A stretch of 64,000 nucleotides of DNA from Undaria pinnatifida (lineage: Eukaryota > Sar > Phaeophyceae > Laminariales > Alariaceae): the NCBI GenBank assembly GCA_012845835.1, contig JABAKD010000026.1, positions 12,847,611 through 12,911,610 of the forward strand. Reading direction: 5' to 3'. The stretch's first letter is position 1; the number at the start of each line of letters is the position of its first letter. The notes under the pieces are model-generated. The model ran no database searches. It was not told the origin of the DNA and saw nothing but the letters and a program-made list of their open reading frames with translations. Positions 1-38,352 of this stretch are shown here, in pieces. Position numbers and translations under genes: made by a program.

Positions 1-27549
<27,549 letters not shown>

Positions 27550-28767
27550 CCGACTGGCCTCGTTTTCTTTTCCCGTCTCGGCACGTTCTTGAACCATGCC
27601 GCGCTAGAGAGGGCGCCTAGCCACAGCAGAGAGAGTGCCTGCTTTTTGTCTCAGGCTCCGATAATGTCATTGGGGCACGCTCTGTACCCCACCCCAAAAA
27701 CGCAAGGTTTCCTCATTTGTCTCGCGCTTTTCTCGTTCGCGCGCGGGGGGGGGGGGGGGGGGGGCTCTGTACCCCCGCTCAAAAACGGGGGATTTTCTCC
27801 TGTGCCTAATGTTTGGGGGCTCTGTACCCAAAAAAGCACAAAAAAAACAGGGCGTGCCGATTTTTTTCTCGACGGCAGAGCGTCCACTTGCACACCAGTG
27901 CACTCAGAGGCCTTGAAGGGTGAACATGTTTTTGCCCTCCTTGGCGAGAGTCTTTGCTTGATTGAAAGTCCATTAAACGCCAACCTCATGTCGTCGGTAG
28001 ACTAGACCAGGTACTTGAAATATTTCTTAGGTCCCTGAGATTGGGAGAGCCGGTACCTCCACCCCAAGATTCAGGGGGTATCTCACTTTTCTCTCTCTCT
28101 CTGTTAGCATCGTGAGGTCGCTACTCCACCCCAAAACACCGGGAGGTGTGTAATTTTTCCCCTCGGTTTCTGAAATCTGTATCCCACCCAGAAACAAACT
28201 TTTGTTGAGTTGAAAAATGCGCGCCTTCACCCGATGAACAGTCGTGTATTAAGCGAAAAAAATTGTAAAGAAAAAGCACGTTCCTCTTGGTGGAGGATCC
28301 CCGTTATTTTGCCGAAACGTTTGGCCCTCATCTACCGTGGCATGGCGTGTGTGTGTTTTTTTGTGGATTTTGATAAAAAAACAAAAAAAACGGTTTGGCG
28401 GCGAATTGGTTGCATGGTTTGTTGGGATTTTGGTTGCGGAATTGTTTTTTTAGGGGTTTTGGGATGTTTTGTTTTCGGGGCTTGATTTTTTTCTTGTCAT
28501 TTTTTTTTTTTTTTTTCTGGTTGCACGTAGTTGGATGATATGAATCTTAGGTTGATTCGAGTGTTGGGTTGCCGATTTTCTTATCGGTCGTTTGGCAGTC
28601 TCGGTCGTTGCGGCGCCGGCTTATTTCCTGGGGCGCTAGCCGAGAGAAAATATATACCCGGCACATATATTGATAGCGGGGAGGGCCATCTACTTGTACC
28701 GCTTCCTCCTCGCACCCCGAGCCAAGACGATTGATACTCATCTGATCCGTCTGTCAGAATAGAATCG
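27550..28767. other. 3' flank of the NSMAF-like gene
   Basis: Three imperfect repeats of ggctctgtacccc...aaaaacg (27680, 27765, 27815) and a similar ctccaccccaa series to 28190; T-rich stretches follow. No gene recognised. Confidence 0.6.
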
Positions 28768-28990
28768 CCAGCACCACCACCACCATACCGCCATCCACAT
28801 CACCACCAGCACCACCACCCGCCATGACCTACACTGCCGCCATGACCGCCACCATCATCATCACCACCACCACCACCACCGCTATGGCTACGTCCACCAC
28901 TACCACCATTGACATCGCCAGAATCACCACCCGCCATGACCACCACCACCACCACCGCGCCAATACCATCACCGACACACCGGCGTGATC
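28768..28990 (+). repeat. (CAC)n-rich microsatellite
   Basis: Imperfect ccaccaccat and ccaccgcca repeats in the convergent intergenic region. Confidence 0.85.
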
Positions 28991-29604
28991 AACAACACCG
29001 CCGATACCAACACCAACGCCAACATTTTCCGACTACTACGGAGATCCACTGTTAGGAAGATGAATTGTAAAAGGAGCAAGGCGACGAAGAAGAACCCGCC
29101 TTTGATAGCGTTTGACTCGGGTTTATTCTGTTGGCTGGGCTTCCCAGGTAGTCCAGAGCCTCAATCGACCGCGGTCGTAGCGCACGAGAGCCCGCCTGGA
29201 AGGTAGCGATGCTTTCCATTTTTGTGTGTGATTTCATCCTGTTAACAGTGGGTCTCAGTACTGCCATTACCGGCACGACGTCAGTGATTGGCGCTGGTAT
29301 TTTGCTGCTGCAAGGACATTCACAACCTGGACGAAAGCGACTAGTTACCCTTCAAACAGCCGGTCTTGTGCGGCTGAGGGAGTAAAACACAGGTCGTTAC
29401 AGTGGTGTGCTTGACCCCCTCTAGTATTGCGGTGTGCAGAAACGTATATATCTGACTCTTTTTTAAAGAGATTTGTTGTCCCCAAATGGGGATTGCAATC
29501 CTACAGGAGTTACCAGATAACAACACGTGTGCTGTTTTGTACAAACAGAGAGGGGTACTGTATAGCACTTTCTGGCTAAACTGTTTCAAAAGGATGGGGC
29601 TCTG

Positions 29605-29690
29605 TAACGCCTGTTACCACTAGAAACCCGTTTTTCGGGGACAAATCTCTTGGAATTGGAATAGGGAGGGTTTTGGGGGGAGCTCTGAAG
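29605..29690 (-). mobile_element. MITE-C copy, reverse
   Basis: taacgcctgttaccactaga, then aaacccgtttttcggggaca and atagggagggttttgggggg. Confidence 0.7.
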
Positions 29691-29899
29691 TTGTTGACCA
29701 ATAATCGTCTTGAGGTTATTCTTGTTTCGCAATATTATGTATATGTACCTGGTATAGACTAGACTATATATCTTTTTTTATTTGTTCATTCGGCTGTCTT
29801 TTTCAGTTTTCCCTACACTATTAATCTATCACTTTTTTGGGGGTGAGGTCTGGCTGAAGCTGTCATTACCAAAAAAATGCACCTCTGGGGCGTAGCACG

Positions 29900-30375
29900 T
29901 GTCGTAGATACTCTTGAGGGAAAAGCACTTGGCGATTACCCCGGTGTGCTTCACAGGGTGGATACTCTGGGGGTAGAGTGCGTGGCGATTGCAGCGGTAT
30001 GCTTGACGGGGCGAATATTCTGGTGGTACCCGCCGGGTATAACCAAGACTTACGGCGTCTAGTCCCTTGTAACCCCGGGTAACCCGGGTATGTACCAGGG
30101 CATGACAAAAACAAACAGCTTTGGTACCGGGGTACTGGCGACATGTATGCGATTACAGCGATGTGCTTAACAGGGTGGATGCTCGGGGGTAAAATCCATG
30201 GCGATTACAGCTGTATGAATATGCTTGACAGGGTAGGTGCTCTGGTGGTACCCGCCGGGTATGACCAAAATTAACAGTTTTTAGTCCCTGGTAACCCCGG
30301 GTAACCCGGGTATAACACATACCTGAGCATGACCGAAGACGGGCAAGCTTTGGTACCGGGGGTACTTGGGGGTAT
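29900..30375 (+). repeat. Two tandem ~225-bp units
   Basis: Each has gcgattacag, tgcttgacagggt, actctggtggtacccgccgg, gtcccttgtaaccccgggta and ggtaccggggtac-like sequence in the same order. Confidence 0.8.
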
Positions 30376-30925
30376 CGACTATCACGGAGATCGGTCGTTA
30401 GTAGGGCGAAAAGCAAATCGTTCAAGGGGCAAAAAAAACACCCACGCTTGTGCGTCTTAGTTTACAGTAAAAACAAATTCGAGAATAATAGGTGCTGCCT
30501 GGTCTACACAGCAGTATAGAGCACAACACGACACCACAGCAGTTAGTCAGTCGTGACATAGGAGGAGGAAGACTGAAAGTTGGAGATGCTTTCTTTTCTT
30601 GTGTCTAATACAGTCCTGTTAACACCTGTTTACAATATATCTCTGTAATAACAGTAACTACTCAATTTTTGGGCTGGCGGGAGGATTACACTTGTTCCGG
30701 TGACTTGCGCGGTGGCTGTAAAATTGTTTCTTGTTTAGTTTTGAAGAGAGTTTTTTACGTTGTACACCAGGTATATAGCTCAGGGACGCCGGCGTGTTGC
30801 CCCTTTTCACCATAGCGATACACCCGGGAATCCACGCCAACCACACCCCTAAGGTTGGGAACCTTATTGTATAGTCTACCTGCCCAGCACACCCTTAAGT
30901 TGGATTATGTAAGCCTCGCTCGACT

Positions 30926-31190
30926 GGTTCTACGATAGCCCCCCCCCCCCGCAACACCAGCGATTATCTTGAACGACCGTTTCATGGCAGCCGCTCGACA
31001 CGAGGAAGGATGGTATGAAAACAGACATGTCTTCGTATCATCCGTTCTTGTTTGTAAAAGTATTTCGAACGATGACGTCGGGGTGGCAAGGGGCATCACC
31101 GTATTTCGGGGAGATATACGGCCGGGAGCTGGTTTCAAAACCGGCGATTTTGTTCGAGAAAAGCTGGGGGGGCTACCTACCGTGTAGAAC
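30926..31190 (+). mobile_element. MITE-D, complete copy (~265 bp)
   Basis: Left GGTTCTACGATAGCCCCCCC, right GGGGGGGCTACCTACCGTGT ending AGAAC. Core motifs are tttcatggcagccgctcgac, gatgacgtcggggtggcaag and gatatacggccgggagctgg. Confidence 0.8.
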
Positions 31191-31412
31191 GACTCGCCCA
31201 TACACTATTAATAGCCAGCCAGGGCTGCTGGGCAAGGCGACGACACTTTCAGTGAATGGCCTGGCGCCGTGCAGAGAGGTGCTCGATTTATTCCGTTTGG
31301 GGCCGTGTACGGCGACCGAAAAAACTACGATCGGTAAATTTTTCAAGCGTCTTGCTAGCAGGTGAGCCCGGAGCAGTACGAATGGGGTCACGCTGCCTGC
31401 GCCCATCCCGTG

Positions 31413-31688
31413 ACGAATGCTACTATAGAGGTGCAGCACTTTTCGTCTGAAGCGGTTTCTGAATGGCGGGTTTCCTTAACCCAAAATCGTCGGAAAAAAA
31501 AAAAAATTAGGCCATTTATTCTTGCATAATTCTCGTCGTGTACCTAGGCCATAGGATTTTTCATCCGGTAGCGGTTTCGTTGCTTCTCAGGCTCCTCACG
31601 TTAGGAGGTTCTCTAGAAGGTCTTAAGCCTCCTAAAGTGAGGGGTAGTATTAAGAAGAAAGTTGGTGCACCTCTATCGTAGCACGCGT
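31413..31688 (-). mobile_element. MITE-A, complete copy, reverse orientation
   Basis: Starts ACGAATGCTACTATAGAGGT and ends CTCTATCGTAGCACGCGT. Motifs appear as reverse complements in reverse order. A MITE-C copy follows within 15 bp. Confidence 0.85.
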
Positions 31689-31701
31689 CCCGTACGAGTC
31701 T

Positions 31702-31790
31702 TTAACGCCTCGTCACTACTGGCAACCCTTTTGGGGGACAAATTTACTTGAAGTTAGTACAGGGAGGGATTTTAGGGCTCTAAAGGGGTC
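31702..31790 (-). mobile_element. MITE-C copy, reverse, next to MITE-A
   Basis: ttaacgcctcgtcactactg through agggattttagggctctaaa. It starts 14 bp after the end of the MITE-A copy at 31688. Confidence 0.72.
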
Positions 31791-32283
31791 AGTGCATTGT
31801 TTGTTGTTGTCGTTCGGACTCCGATTTTTTATCATGACCTCGGCCACAGCAGCGGCCGATGCCCGTAGTCGACATTTTCGTCGTCAATTTTTCCCTTTTA
31901 TACTATAGCCAAGATACCACCGAGTGTCTCAAGGGGTATACACCCGGTTTTGAGAGCCCCTCGGAAAACGCAGCCGATATTGTTTTTTTCCGCTCTTTGT
32001 TTCCGTCCTCCGCTCTTTTTTCAATCTCAGATTTGTTGGTACGGTGTCCCCTCCAGGTTTTAATACAGGCGTCACGAACACGAAGGCGTGGTAACACGTC
32101 GGTTTGACCGCTTTTTTTCTCTCAGTCTATTTTTTCTCTTTTTGTTTATAGGGGCTTAACCTGGTACGGAGTAATCCCACGGTAGGATTTGCGGTTCTTG
32201 GGGGTAACTAATGTTCCTGTCCGATTGAGCTCCACGAGAGTGAGGAACTAACGGTTAGTCAAGTAATTTCACGATGATTGAGT

Positions 32284-32538
32284 CGTTCTACGGCAGTAGC
32301 CCCCCCCAGCTTTTCTTTAACGAAATCGCCGGTTTCATAGCCAGCTCCCGGTTGTACCCCCTGAAATACGGTGTTCCTCGACACCCCGACGTCATCGATC
32401 GTAGATAGACCTTTCTTTGCACACAATAAAATTTATGGATACTTTGTTTTCAATTGTATCCTTCCTTGTGTCGAGCAGCCATGAAAAGTTCGTTTATTAC
32501 AATCGCTGTTTTTCGGGGGGGCTATCGTATATTCAGTC
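32284..32538 (-). mobile_element. MITE-D, reverse copy
   Basis: Left gttctacggcagtagccccc. Core motifs are reversed (agctcccggttgtaccccct, ccccgacgtcatcg, tgtcgagcagccatgaaaag). Right gggggggctatcgtatattc. Confidence 0.75.
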
Positions 32539-32908
32539 GATCTTACGTGTTTTTTAAGGACTAAGGCCTAGATTCTTTGGTCGGGGGCTATTGTGCGAAC
32601 GAATGCCTTCGAAGTCATTCTCGGGCGAGATATGTTGAGCTGAGCTTCCCATGCGAGAGGAGCTCAAAGGAACTTTCTGCTGCAGCACCCCGCTACCATC
32701 GTGGGATGGCTCGAATGTCACCCTGTGGGGGGCTTCCTCTATAAGGCGGTCGGAGTAAGGCGATTTCCCGACACAAGGTGGTCTGAGTAGGACGGTATCC
32801 CGATACAAGGCGTTACAAAATCGCTTTAGGCGAGGTACCGGGCAATCGCACTCATACCCTGGAAGGAACAAGGCGACGGGTTCCCCCAACAAGGCGGTCG
32901 TATTGCCG

Positions 32909-33156
32909 ACGCGTGCTACGATAGAGGTGCACCGCTTTTTTTCTGAGGTTGCTCAATTTGGGAGCTTAAGACCTCTCCCAATGACTCATTTGGCAGGAGA
33001 GTAAAACTGCTGCCGGATGAAAAATCCCATGGCCTAGGTACACGAAGAAAATCATCAAAAAAAAATGACCTGTTTCCGACGATTTTGGGTTAAGGATACC
33101 CATCATTCAGAAACCATTTTCGCCAAAAAAAGGTATACCTCTATCATAGCACGCGT
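32909..33156 (+). mobile_element. MITE-A, complete copy
   Basis: Begins ACGCGTGCTACGATAGAGGT and ends CTCTATCATAGCACGCGT, with all internal family motifs. Confidence 0.88.
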
Positions 33157-34156
33157 CTGCCGTAGCCAACCACCGTCTCACTCGAGGACGCACCCTCGTT
33201 GTGCTCCAAACTGCTGCGTGCCCGCGCTGGACGAGTGGGTAGAGGGAATCCTACTTTTTCTATTTCTCGGTGATTTTGGTCCTTGGGTGGCTTTTCTGGT
33301 GTTTTTCGGTGAAATCGATTGTTGTAGGTCATTTTTTGGGGGTGGCTTTATTCTAATTTTTTTTCGACGATTCTGCCCGATTTTCGGTCAGGTCGCAAAT
33401 GAGGTAAGGACAGAAAACAGAGGACAGAAAAAAAGTGCTGCAGCCCTCCAGCAAGTTCACTACCCTACCGACTTGGTCCGTCTACCGATGAAGTTTTTCG
33501 AGTTTTATTTTTTTATTTTTGCTGTACAAAGTTTTTGATCTTGTCCTGGGTCGGTTCAATAGGCAGGTGCGGTAGTTTCTGCAAATATTTTCGTTTTTTT
33601 TCCCACGTGTATGTATATACTTCAAAGTACGCATATAACGTGAGGGGGGCGGGGGGGGGGGGGCGTGGGTCTCAGCAGTACTTCAGCTGTATAATTCGTC
33701 GGTATGCCCTATTCTATTGAGGTGGCCTGCTTTGTCGGAAGGTCGGCTCTATTTTAGTCTAGTATAACATGACCTACCAGATAGCCTATTAACACTTGGT
33801 ATAGACTTTTCTTGTCGGATGGGCTCCATCGTGGTAAAATGTGGCCTGTTTCATTAGTAAGATGGCTTTTGGGCCTTATTTCCATCGCTAGCGTAGCACA
33901 GCAGTATGCTGGTACAGCATGCTGTAGTAGAGTGGGGCGTTGATTAATGACAAGATATCTCCCAGGCTTACGCTTACGAGGGGAATCCCGGTGTGGCTGT
34001 CTGCAAACTGCAACTGCTATACCCTGGGTGCGAGATTTCTTCTCGTACTGTTGATAGTTTCAAGCGGTGTCGCGGTGCTACGGTAGGGCTATATACCCTT
34101 TTTTGGCTAAAATGTGTCCCTGGAGTGACGGTTTCTCCCACTAGTTCCAAGCAGTC
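33157..34156. other. Gene-poor stretch
   Basis: No supported ORF, repeat family or RNA recognised; a G-run lies at 33640-33665. Confidence 0.5.
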
Positions 34157-34452
34157 ACGCGTGCTATGATACGATAAATGTATTAAGGTGTACCATTTTT
34201 TGGCGAAAATATTTCCTGAATGACAGGACTCCTTTGTACCTGGTACCCATTATCTCGTCGGACTGCCAGTCTTGGCGCTGTTTTGGATTATGTTTTCGTT
34301 GTGTACGTGTTTTATTAACGAACCTTGGGGTTGTTTGCCGGGAGTGGCAGTTTTGTTTCTTCCCCCCCCAAAAAAAAACTGTGGGAAAGGCATAGAGCTG
34401 CTCACGTGAGAAGGCCTCAGAAGCAAATTGGCGAACCTCTATCGTGGCACCT
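34157..34452 (-). mobile_element. MITE-A, decayed copy
   Basis: Ends are recognisable (CACGCGTGCTATGATACGAT on the left, cctctatcgtggcacctgcg on the right); the middle is diverged. Confidence 0.55.
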
Positions 34453-34604
34453 GCGTCTAGGTTTTGCCCCGTACGTCTATCAATAGTTTTGTCCCCCAAC
34501 ACATGGGCACATTCTTGAGAAAATGGTTACACCTCCCGGGCCCCCTGCCCCTCTCTCCGCGGCTGTGGTTGGCTTCGGGCGTCGCTCGTCGACTTCGGGC
34601 GTAC

Positions 34605-35029
34605 GGCAGGGGTCCCCAAATATGGCCGTGGTGTGCCTGAGCAACATGGCCATCTTATTCGAGAGGGAAGCCGCCTTGCTCATTCCAGAGTGCCGAGAGT
34701 TGTTGCTGTTGTTGTTCTAACAGCAGTAACTCGCATATTCAAGTCCGTGGTCGCAGGACAGGCTCCAGTCACTCTGGAGTGGAGGAATACCCCACGGACA
34801 AAAAAACACAAACAAAACCAACACAGTGGTACACGCATACACGCATATATATATATCATAGCTGACGCAACTAAATGCCTCCGCCAGAATATATATAAAA
34901 AATGAAATCGGGAGTCAGTCTAAAACGTGCCAGGTGCAATAATCCCCAGTCGCCCCGAGCGAGTGTGGCGGCCTTATATCCAGATACCGCCCTACTCAAA
35001 CCGCGCCGTATTGGGGAATCCCTACTGTA
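34605..35029 (+). mobile_element. MITE-H copy (~425 bp), with an internal ~210-bp repeat
   Basis: Left CAGGGGTCCCCAAATATGGC, right GCCGTATTGGGGAATCCCTA ending CTG: matching inverted ends. The interior (34727-34940) is a repeat also found at 55880-56090 (aagtccgtggtcgcaggaca, ctccagtcactctggag, gaaatcgggagtcag). Confidence 0.7.
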
Positions 35030-35110
35030 GCCTGGAGAATTGTCGGACGACGCACGCGTGCTGCGATAAAGGGTGGCTTTTTTGGCTGAAACAATAATAT
35101 CTGAAGGACG

Positions 35111-35376
35111 ACGCGTGCTACGATAGACTCTGAGAGGTGCTCCACTGTTTTTTTCTTAATACTACCCCTCACTTTGGGAGCTTAAGACCTCTCCCAATGA
35201 CTGTTTTGGCAGAAAAGATGAAACCGCTACCGGATGAAAGATCCCATGGCCTAGGTACACGGCGAGAATCATGCAAAAAAAAAAAATGGCCTATTTCTGA
35301 CGATTTTGGGTTAAGGATACCCATCATTCAGAAACCATTTTCGCCAAAAAAAGGTATACCTCTATCATAGCACGCG
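35111..35376 (+). mobile_element. MITE-A, complete copy beside a terminal fragment
   Basis: Begins ACGCGTGCTACGATAGACTC and ends CTCTATCATAGCACGCG. A second left-end fragment (35054-35104, ACGCGTGCTGCGATAAAGG) lies just upstream, suggesting one copy landed in or beside another. Confidence 0.83.
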
Positions 35377-35379
35377 CGT

Positions 35380-36105
35380 CACTGGCATGACCAAAGCTAC
35401 GTTGGGGGAGGGGGGGGCGAGGGGGGGGAGATTCTGAGGCTCGTATTATAATACTAGGGATCCTTGCCGTCGACGCCATGTATTATTAATCTCTAAGGGG
35501 GGGCTGGTCCTGCCGTCGACGCCTCGTGTTATAAGACTAGGGGGGCTGTTACAGACACAGGCCACCCTTTGCATGTCTCTCTACGATTGCGTTGCTAACC
35601 CGCGAAACAAGAGCATCATCCCCTTTTTCCTATACCCACATGCCTTCAAAGGGCATGTGAAACCCTTTTATAGCCAGCCGTGTACCCCAGATATTTGCGC
35701 CTTGTTAGGCTCCGAGTACAATAATACCACAACACTCGTCACTTTGAAGAGGGGCCCTACTCCTCATACGCACGTACTGCGATAAGAGGTAGCATGTTTG
35801 TTTTGGGAGGAAACATTTCTGACTGTTGGCCGGGGCTCCTCAACCCCAAAATTCTTGTTTTGCGATTTTTTTGTTTACCTCGAGACCGTTTTTTTTGTTT
35901 TTTTTTTGGGTCGTCGGGTTGCCCTTTTCAATTTTTACTCAAGAACTTTTTTTTTGTTGTTCGGGGGGGGGCGAGGGTTGGGCGCGGACCTCCTCCTTCA
36001 TGTCGATGACCTTGCAGGGCAAAATGTATATTGCACCTTCTACCGTAGCAGGTGTGGTCCCGAAAAATCTGATTGTTTTGATTTGGAAAAAAATATATAA
36101 CAGAA
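35380..36105. other. Gene-poor stretch
   Basis: Contains a short imperfect duplication (ttgccgtcgacgcc / ctgccgtcgacgcc near 35466 and 35512) and G/T runs. Nothing else. Confidence 0.5.
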
Positions 36106-36376
36106 CGATTCTAGGATAGCCCCCCCCCCCCTCCCAAACCAGTGATTTCATTTAACGCACGTTTCATGGCTGCTCGCGACACGAGGAAGGGTGCCATGAA
36201 AACATTATCTCCACATACTTTCTTGTAACTCGCGAAGGGCTATCGGACGATGACGTCGGGGTGGCAAAGGGGGCACTGTATTATTTCAGGAGATGATACG
36301 GCCGGGAGAGCGCTGGTTTCTAAAACCGGCGGTTTCGTTGAAGATTTTTTTTTTGGGGGGGGGCTACCGTAGTCAT
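36106..36376 (+). mobile_element. MITE-D, copy
   Basis: Left gattctaggatagccccccc, right gggggggggctaccgtagtc. Core motifs tttcatggctgctcgcgaca and gatgacgtcggggtggcaaa. Confidence 0.78.
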
Positions 36377-36737
36377 AACCCGCTTCCGTCCAAAAGTGCT
36401 GCCTATAATAAAAAAATACAAAAAATGGTATACCATATACTTCTATCTATCGTAGCGCGCGTCTCGATCGGTCTCCCACTTTTTTGTTATCGTCGTGGAC
36501 GTGGAAATGGGTCTCTCGTTATCGTCATGGCTATATATAGTCTATAAACCGTAGACGCTTGCACCTTGTACAGCAAGGCCGGGACTGAGCACGTTGAATT
36601 TTCACCCGCTAGGCAAAGACGCCGCTCGTATTAAAACCGCGAATCACCGGCGGGAAGTTTGAGGGCGACGAGTCGTTTAAAGGGCGAGCTGCATATCCTA
36701 CCAAGAAGCGCTCTTGAAAATTATCGGCGGAGCGTTC

Positions 36738-36932
36738 TATCGCGGGTCGGATTACTTTCTCGCGGATTGGGTGGAGTCGGCCTCACCGGAACGGACCCGA
36801 TCTCGACCCAACCCGACCTACGAGATTCGATCATTCCTGATCCGACCCGTGACATCTGGCACATCTCCTGACCCGCTCGGACCCAACCGGCGATATTTGG
36901 AAATCCCCCTGACCCGTGAAAAAAATCCCTGC
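36738..36932. repeat. Pentamer element
   Basis: cgcgggtcggattactttct, then gacccgatctcgacccaacc, ending cctgacccgtgaaaaaaatc then cctg. Directly upstream of the split MITE-A. Confidence 0.68.
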
Positions 36933-37028
36933 ATATTTTGAAAAAAGACGCGTGCCACGATAGAGGTGCACCTATTTTTTTTTTCTTAATACTACCCCTC
37001 AATTTGGGAGCTTAAGACATAATGATCT

Positions 37029-38160
37029 GGCTCGACCCCCATGGTCTTACCTGCCTACCCATAGTACAGGCCAATCAGAATGCTCCATTTAGGCCTTTTA
37101 TTTTTTTTCTACACAGTCCCTCCCCATAGTACACCATAGGACAGGCCAATCAGCGAGCGACACGGGGGTTGTGCGCGGCGCAACTCTGGTAGTACAAGTA
37201 GTAGTGCTGCTGTAGACTAGTACTGCTGTGTTCGTGCGCCCATGGATGTGCAAGGCGCTGCAGTCGCGCCGGCAGAGCCCTGGCTGCCGTCACCGCCAGA
37301 TGGCTTTTCGTTTCCTGCGCAGATGGCGGAGGTGGGAGGAGCCAGCAGTTCATCGCAAGCCGCCGGAGCTGCTGGTGCTGATGTTAGCGCTGTGTCAGGC
37401 GCTTCTTCGGCGGCGGGTGCTAAGCGGCGGAACCAGCACTGCCGTACGTGCGGGCACAAGATGCGAGTCGGAGCCTTCAAACGTCACCACAACCAGTTAT
37501 TGTCATCTGCAGGTCCCATTTGCACCGTGCCAGAGAGTCGACGCCGCGTTAAAGTCAACCCGATTGTCACGAGGCCCATCCGGATGGTCGGTAGCGAGTG
37601 TCACTGCGTCGGGGATGATGCTTACCCGGGGGGGTGCAGCTCGAAGTAGGTGGACCATAAATCTACGCCAATGAAAGGGTTCGCGTTTGTCAGCGAGATC
37701 ACGTGCCTATAGGGCATGGTTGTCTCGGGCAGTTCATTATCGTGCCCACAGGGTAGGCGCGTTGTGCAGGCATGCGTTTATGGATGTAGCTTGAGGGAGC
37801 ATGTAGTGGCGTAATCTCGGTTGTACTCGGGGCTCTACTTTTTTTGTATTCTTGAAAGAACAGATACATTGACACAGATTTTATTTTCGTTCGGTCTTCG
37901 CCCTCCTCTTGGCCACTGTATTCCACGTCGATCGTTCTACGTGGCATCCCATGGGGTAGACGACATCAAGCGCTTCAATCCGATACCCTGTTTGCCGACG
38001 TACTCCCATTTGATCAAAAGTTATACAACATTTACTACTGCCTGTAGTTGTGATCTTTTACACGTGCCGTTGACCAAAAAATTCGGCCACAAAAAAAAAT
38101 TGGCGCTTCGCGCGAAAATAATTTAACTATCGGGCCAGGTAAGACCATGGGGGTCGAGCC
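37029..38160 (+). mobile_element. 1132-bp DNA transposon with perfect 25-bp TIRs, inserted in a MITE-A copy
   Basis: The left end 37029-37053 begins GGCTCGACCCCCATGG. The right end 38136-38160 is its exact reverse complement over 25 bases. TGATCT flanks the element on both sides (37023-37028 and 38161-38166), a 6-bp target duplication. Outside it, the MITE-A consensus continues from 37022 to 38167, so the insertion is younger than that MITE. Inside are two near-identical 20-mers ending CCAATCAG (37059-37078, 37134-37153) and one ORF. No DDE transposase is evident, so the element is probably non-autonomous or of an unfamiliar type. A 6-bp duplication is uncommon; IS3EU-like and Dada elements are the known groups I would compare. 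Confidence 0.9.
37242..37649 (+). CDS. Small Cys/His-containing ORF inside the 1132-bp transposon
   Basis: 135 codons from ATG to TAG. The N-terminal ~70 residues are Ala/Ser/Gly-rich. A basic segment, KRRNQHCRTCGHKMRVGAFK, is followed by RHH and resembles half of a zinc-binding finger (CxxC with downstream His-His). Two further Cys (CHC) lie near the C-terminus. The spacing is not classical C2H2 or CCHC. Two CCAATCAG boxes lie upstream. It could be a DNA-binding accessory protein, a remnant of a longer spliced protein, or a chance ORF in GC-rich sequence. I do not recognise a family. Confidence 0.4.
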   Translation: MDVQGAAVAPAEPWLPSPPDGFSFPAQMAEVGGASSSSQAAGAAGADVSAVSGASSAAGAKRRNQHCRTCGHKMRVGAFKRHHNQLLSSAGPICTVPESRRRVKVNPIVTRPIRMVGSECHCVGDDAYPGGCSSK

Positions 38161-38352
38161 TGATCTGATTTTGGGGAGGAAAGAAAAAAAAAGCCTGTGA
38201 CCGGATAAATAATCCCATGGCCTTGGGCATTCAACGAAATTCATGCAAAAATTTTTTTTAACGAATTTCCGACGATTTTGGGTTAAGGAGCCCCTTCGAT
38301 CAAAAAACCATTTCAGGTCTACGAAAAGTGCTACCTCTGTCGTAGCACGCGT

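Larger units (their letters stand above)
28991..30925. other. Gene-poor convergent region
   Basis: Apart from the MITE-C at 29605 and the 225-bp tandem units, I see only short unsupported ORFs. Confidence 0.55.
36948..38352 (+). mobile_element. MITE-A copy split by the 1132-bp element
   Basis: Left part 36948-37028 begins ACGCGTGCCACGATAGAGG and carries the family motif taatactacccctcaatttggg. Right part 38161-38352 carries the atcccatggcc and ttccgacgattttgggttaa motifs and ends TCGTAGCACGCGT. The two halves make one ~270-bp family member. Confidence 0.87.

Noticed and set aside
29052-29276. Short ORFs on both strands at 28985-29276
   Set aside because: Next to a CAC microsatellite, no motif, no splice support.
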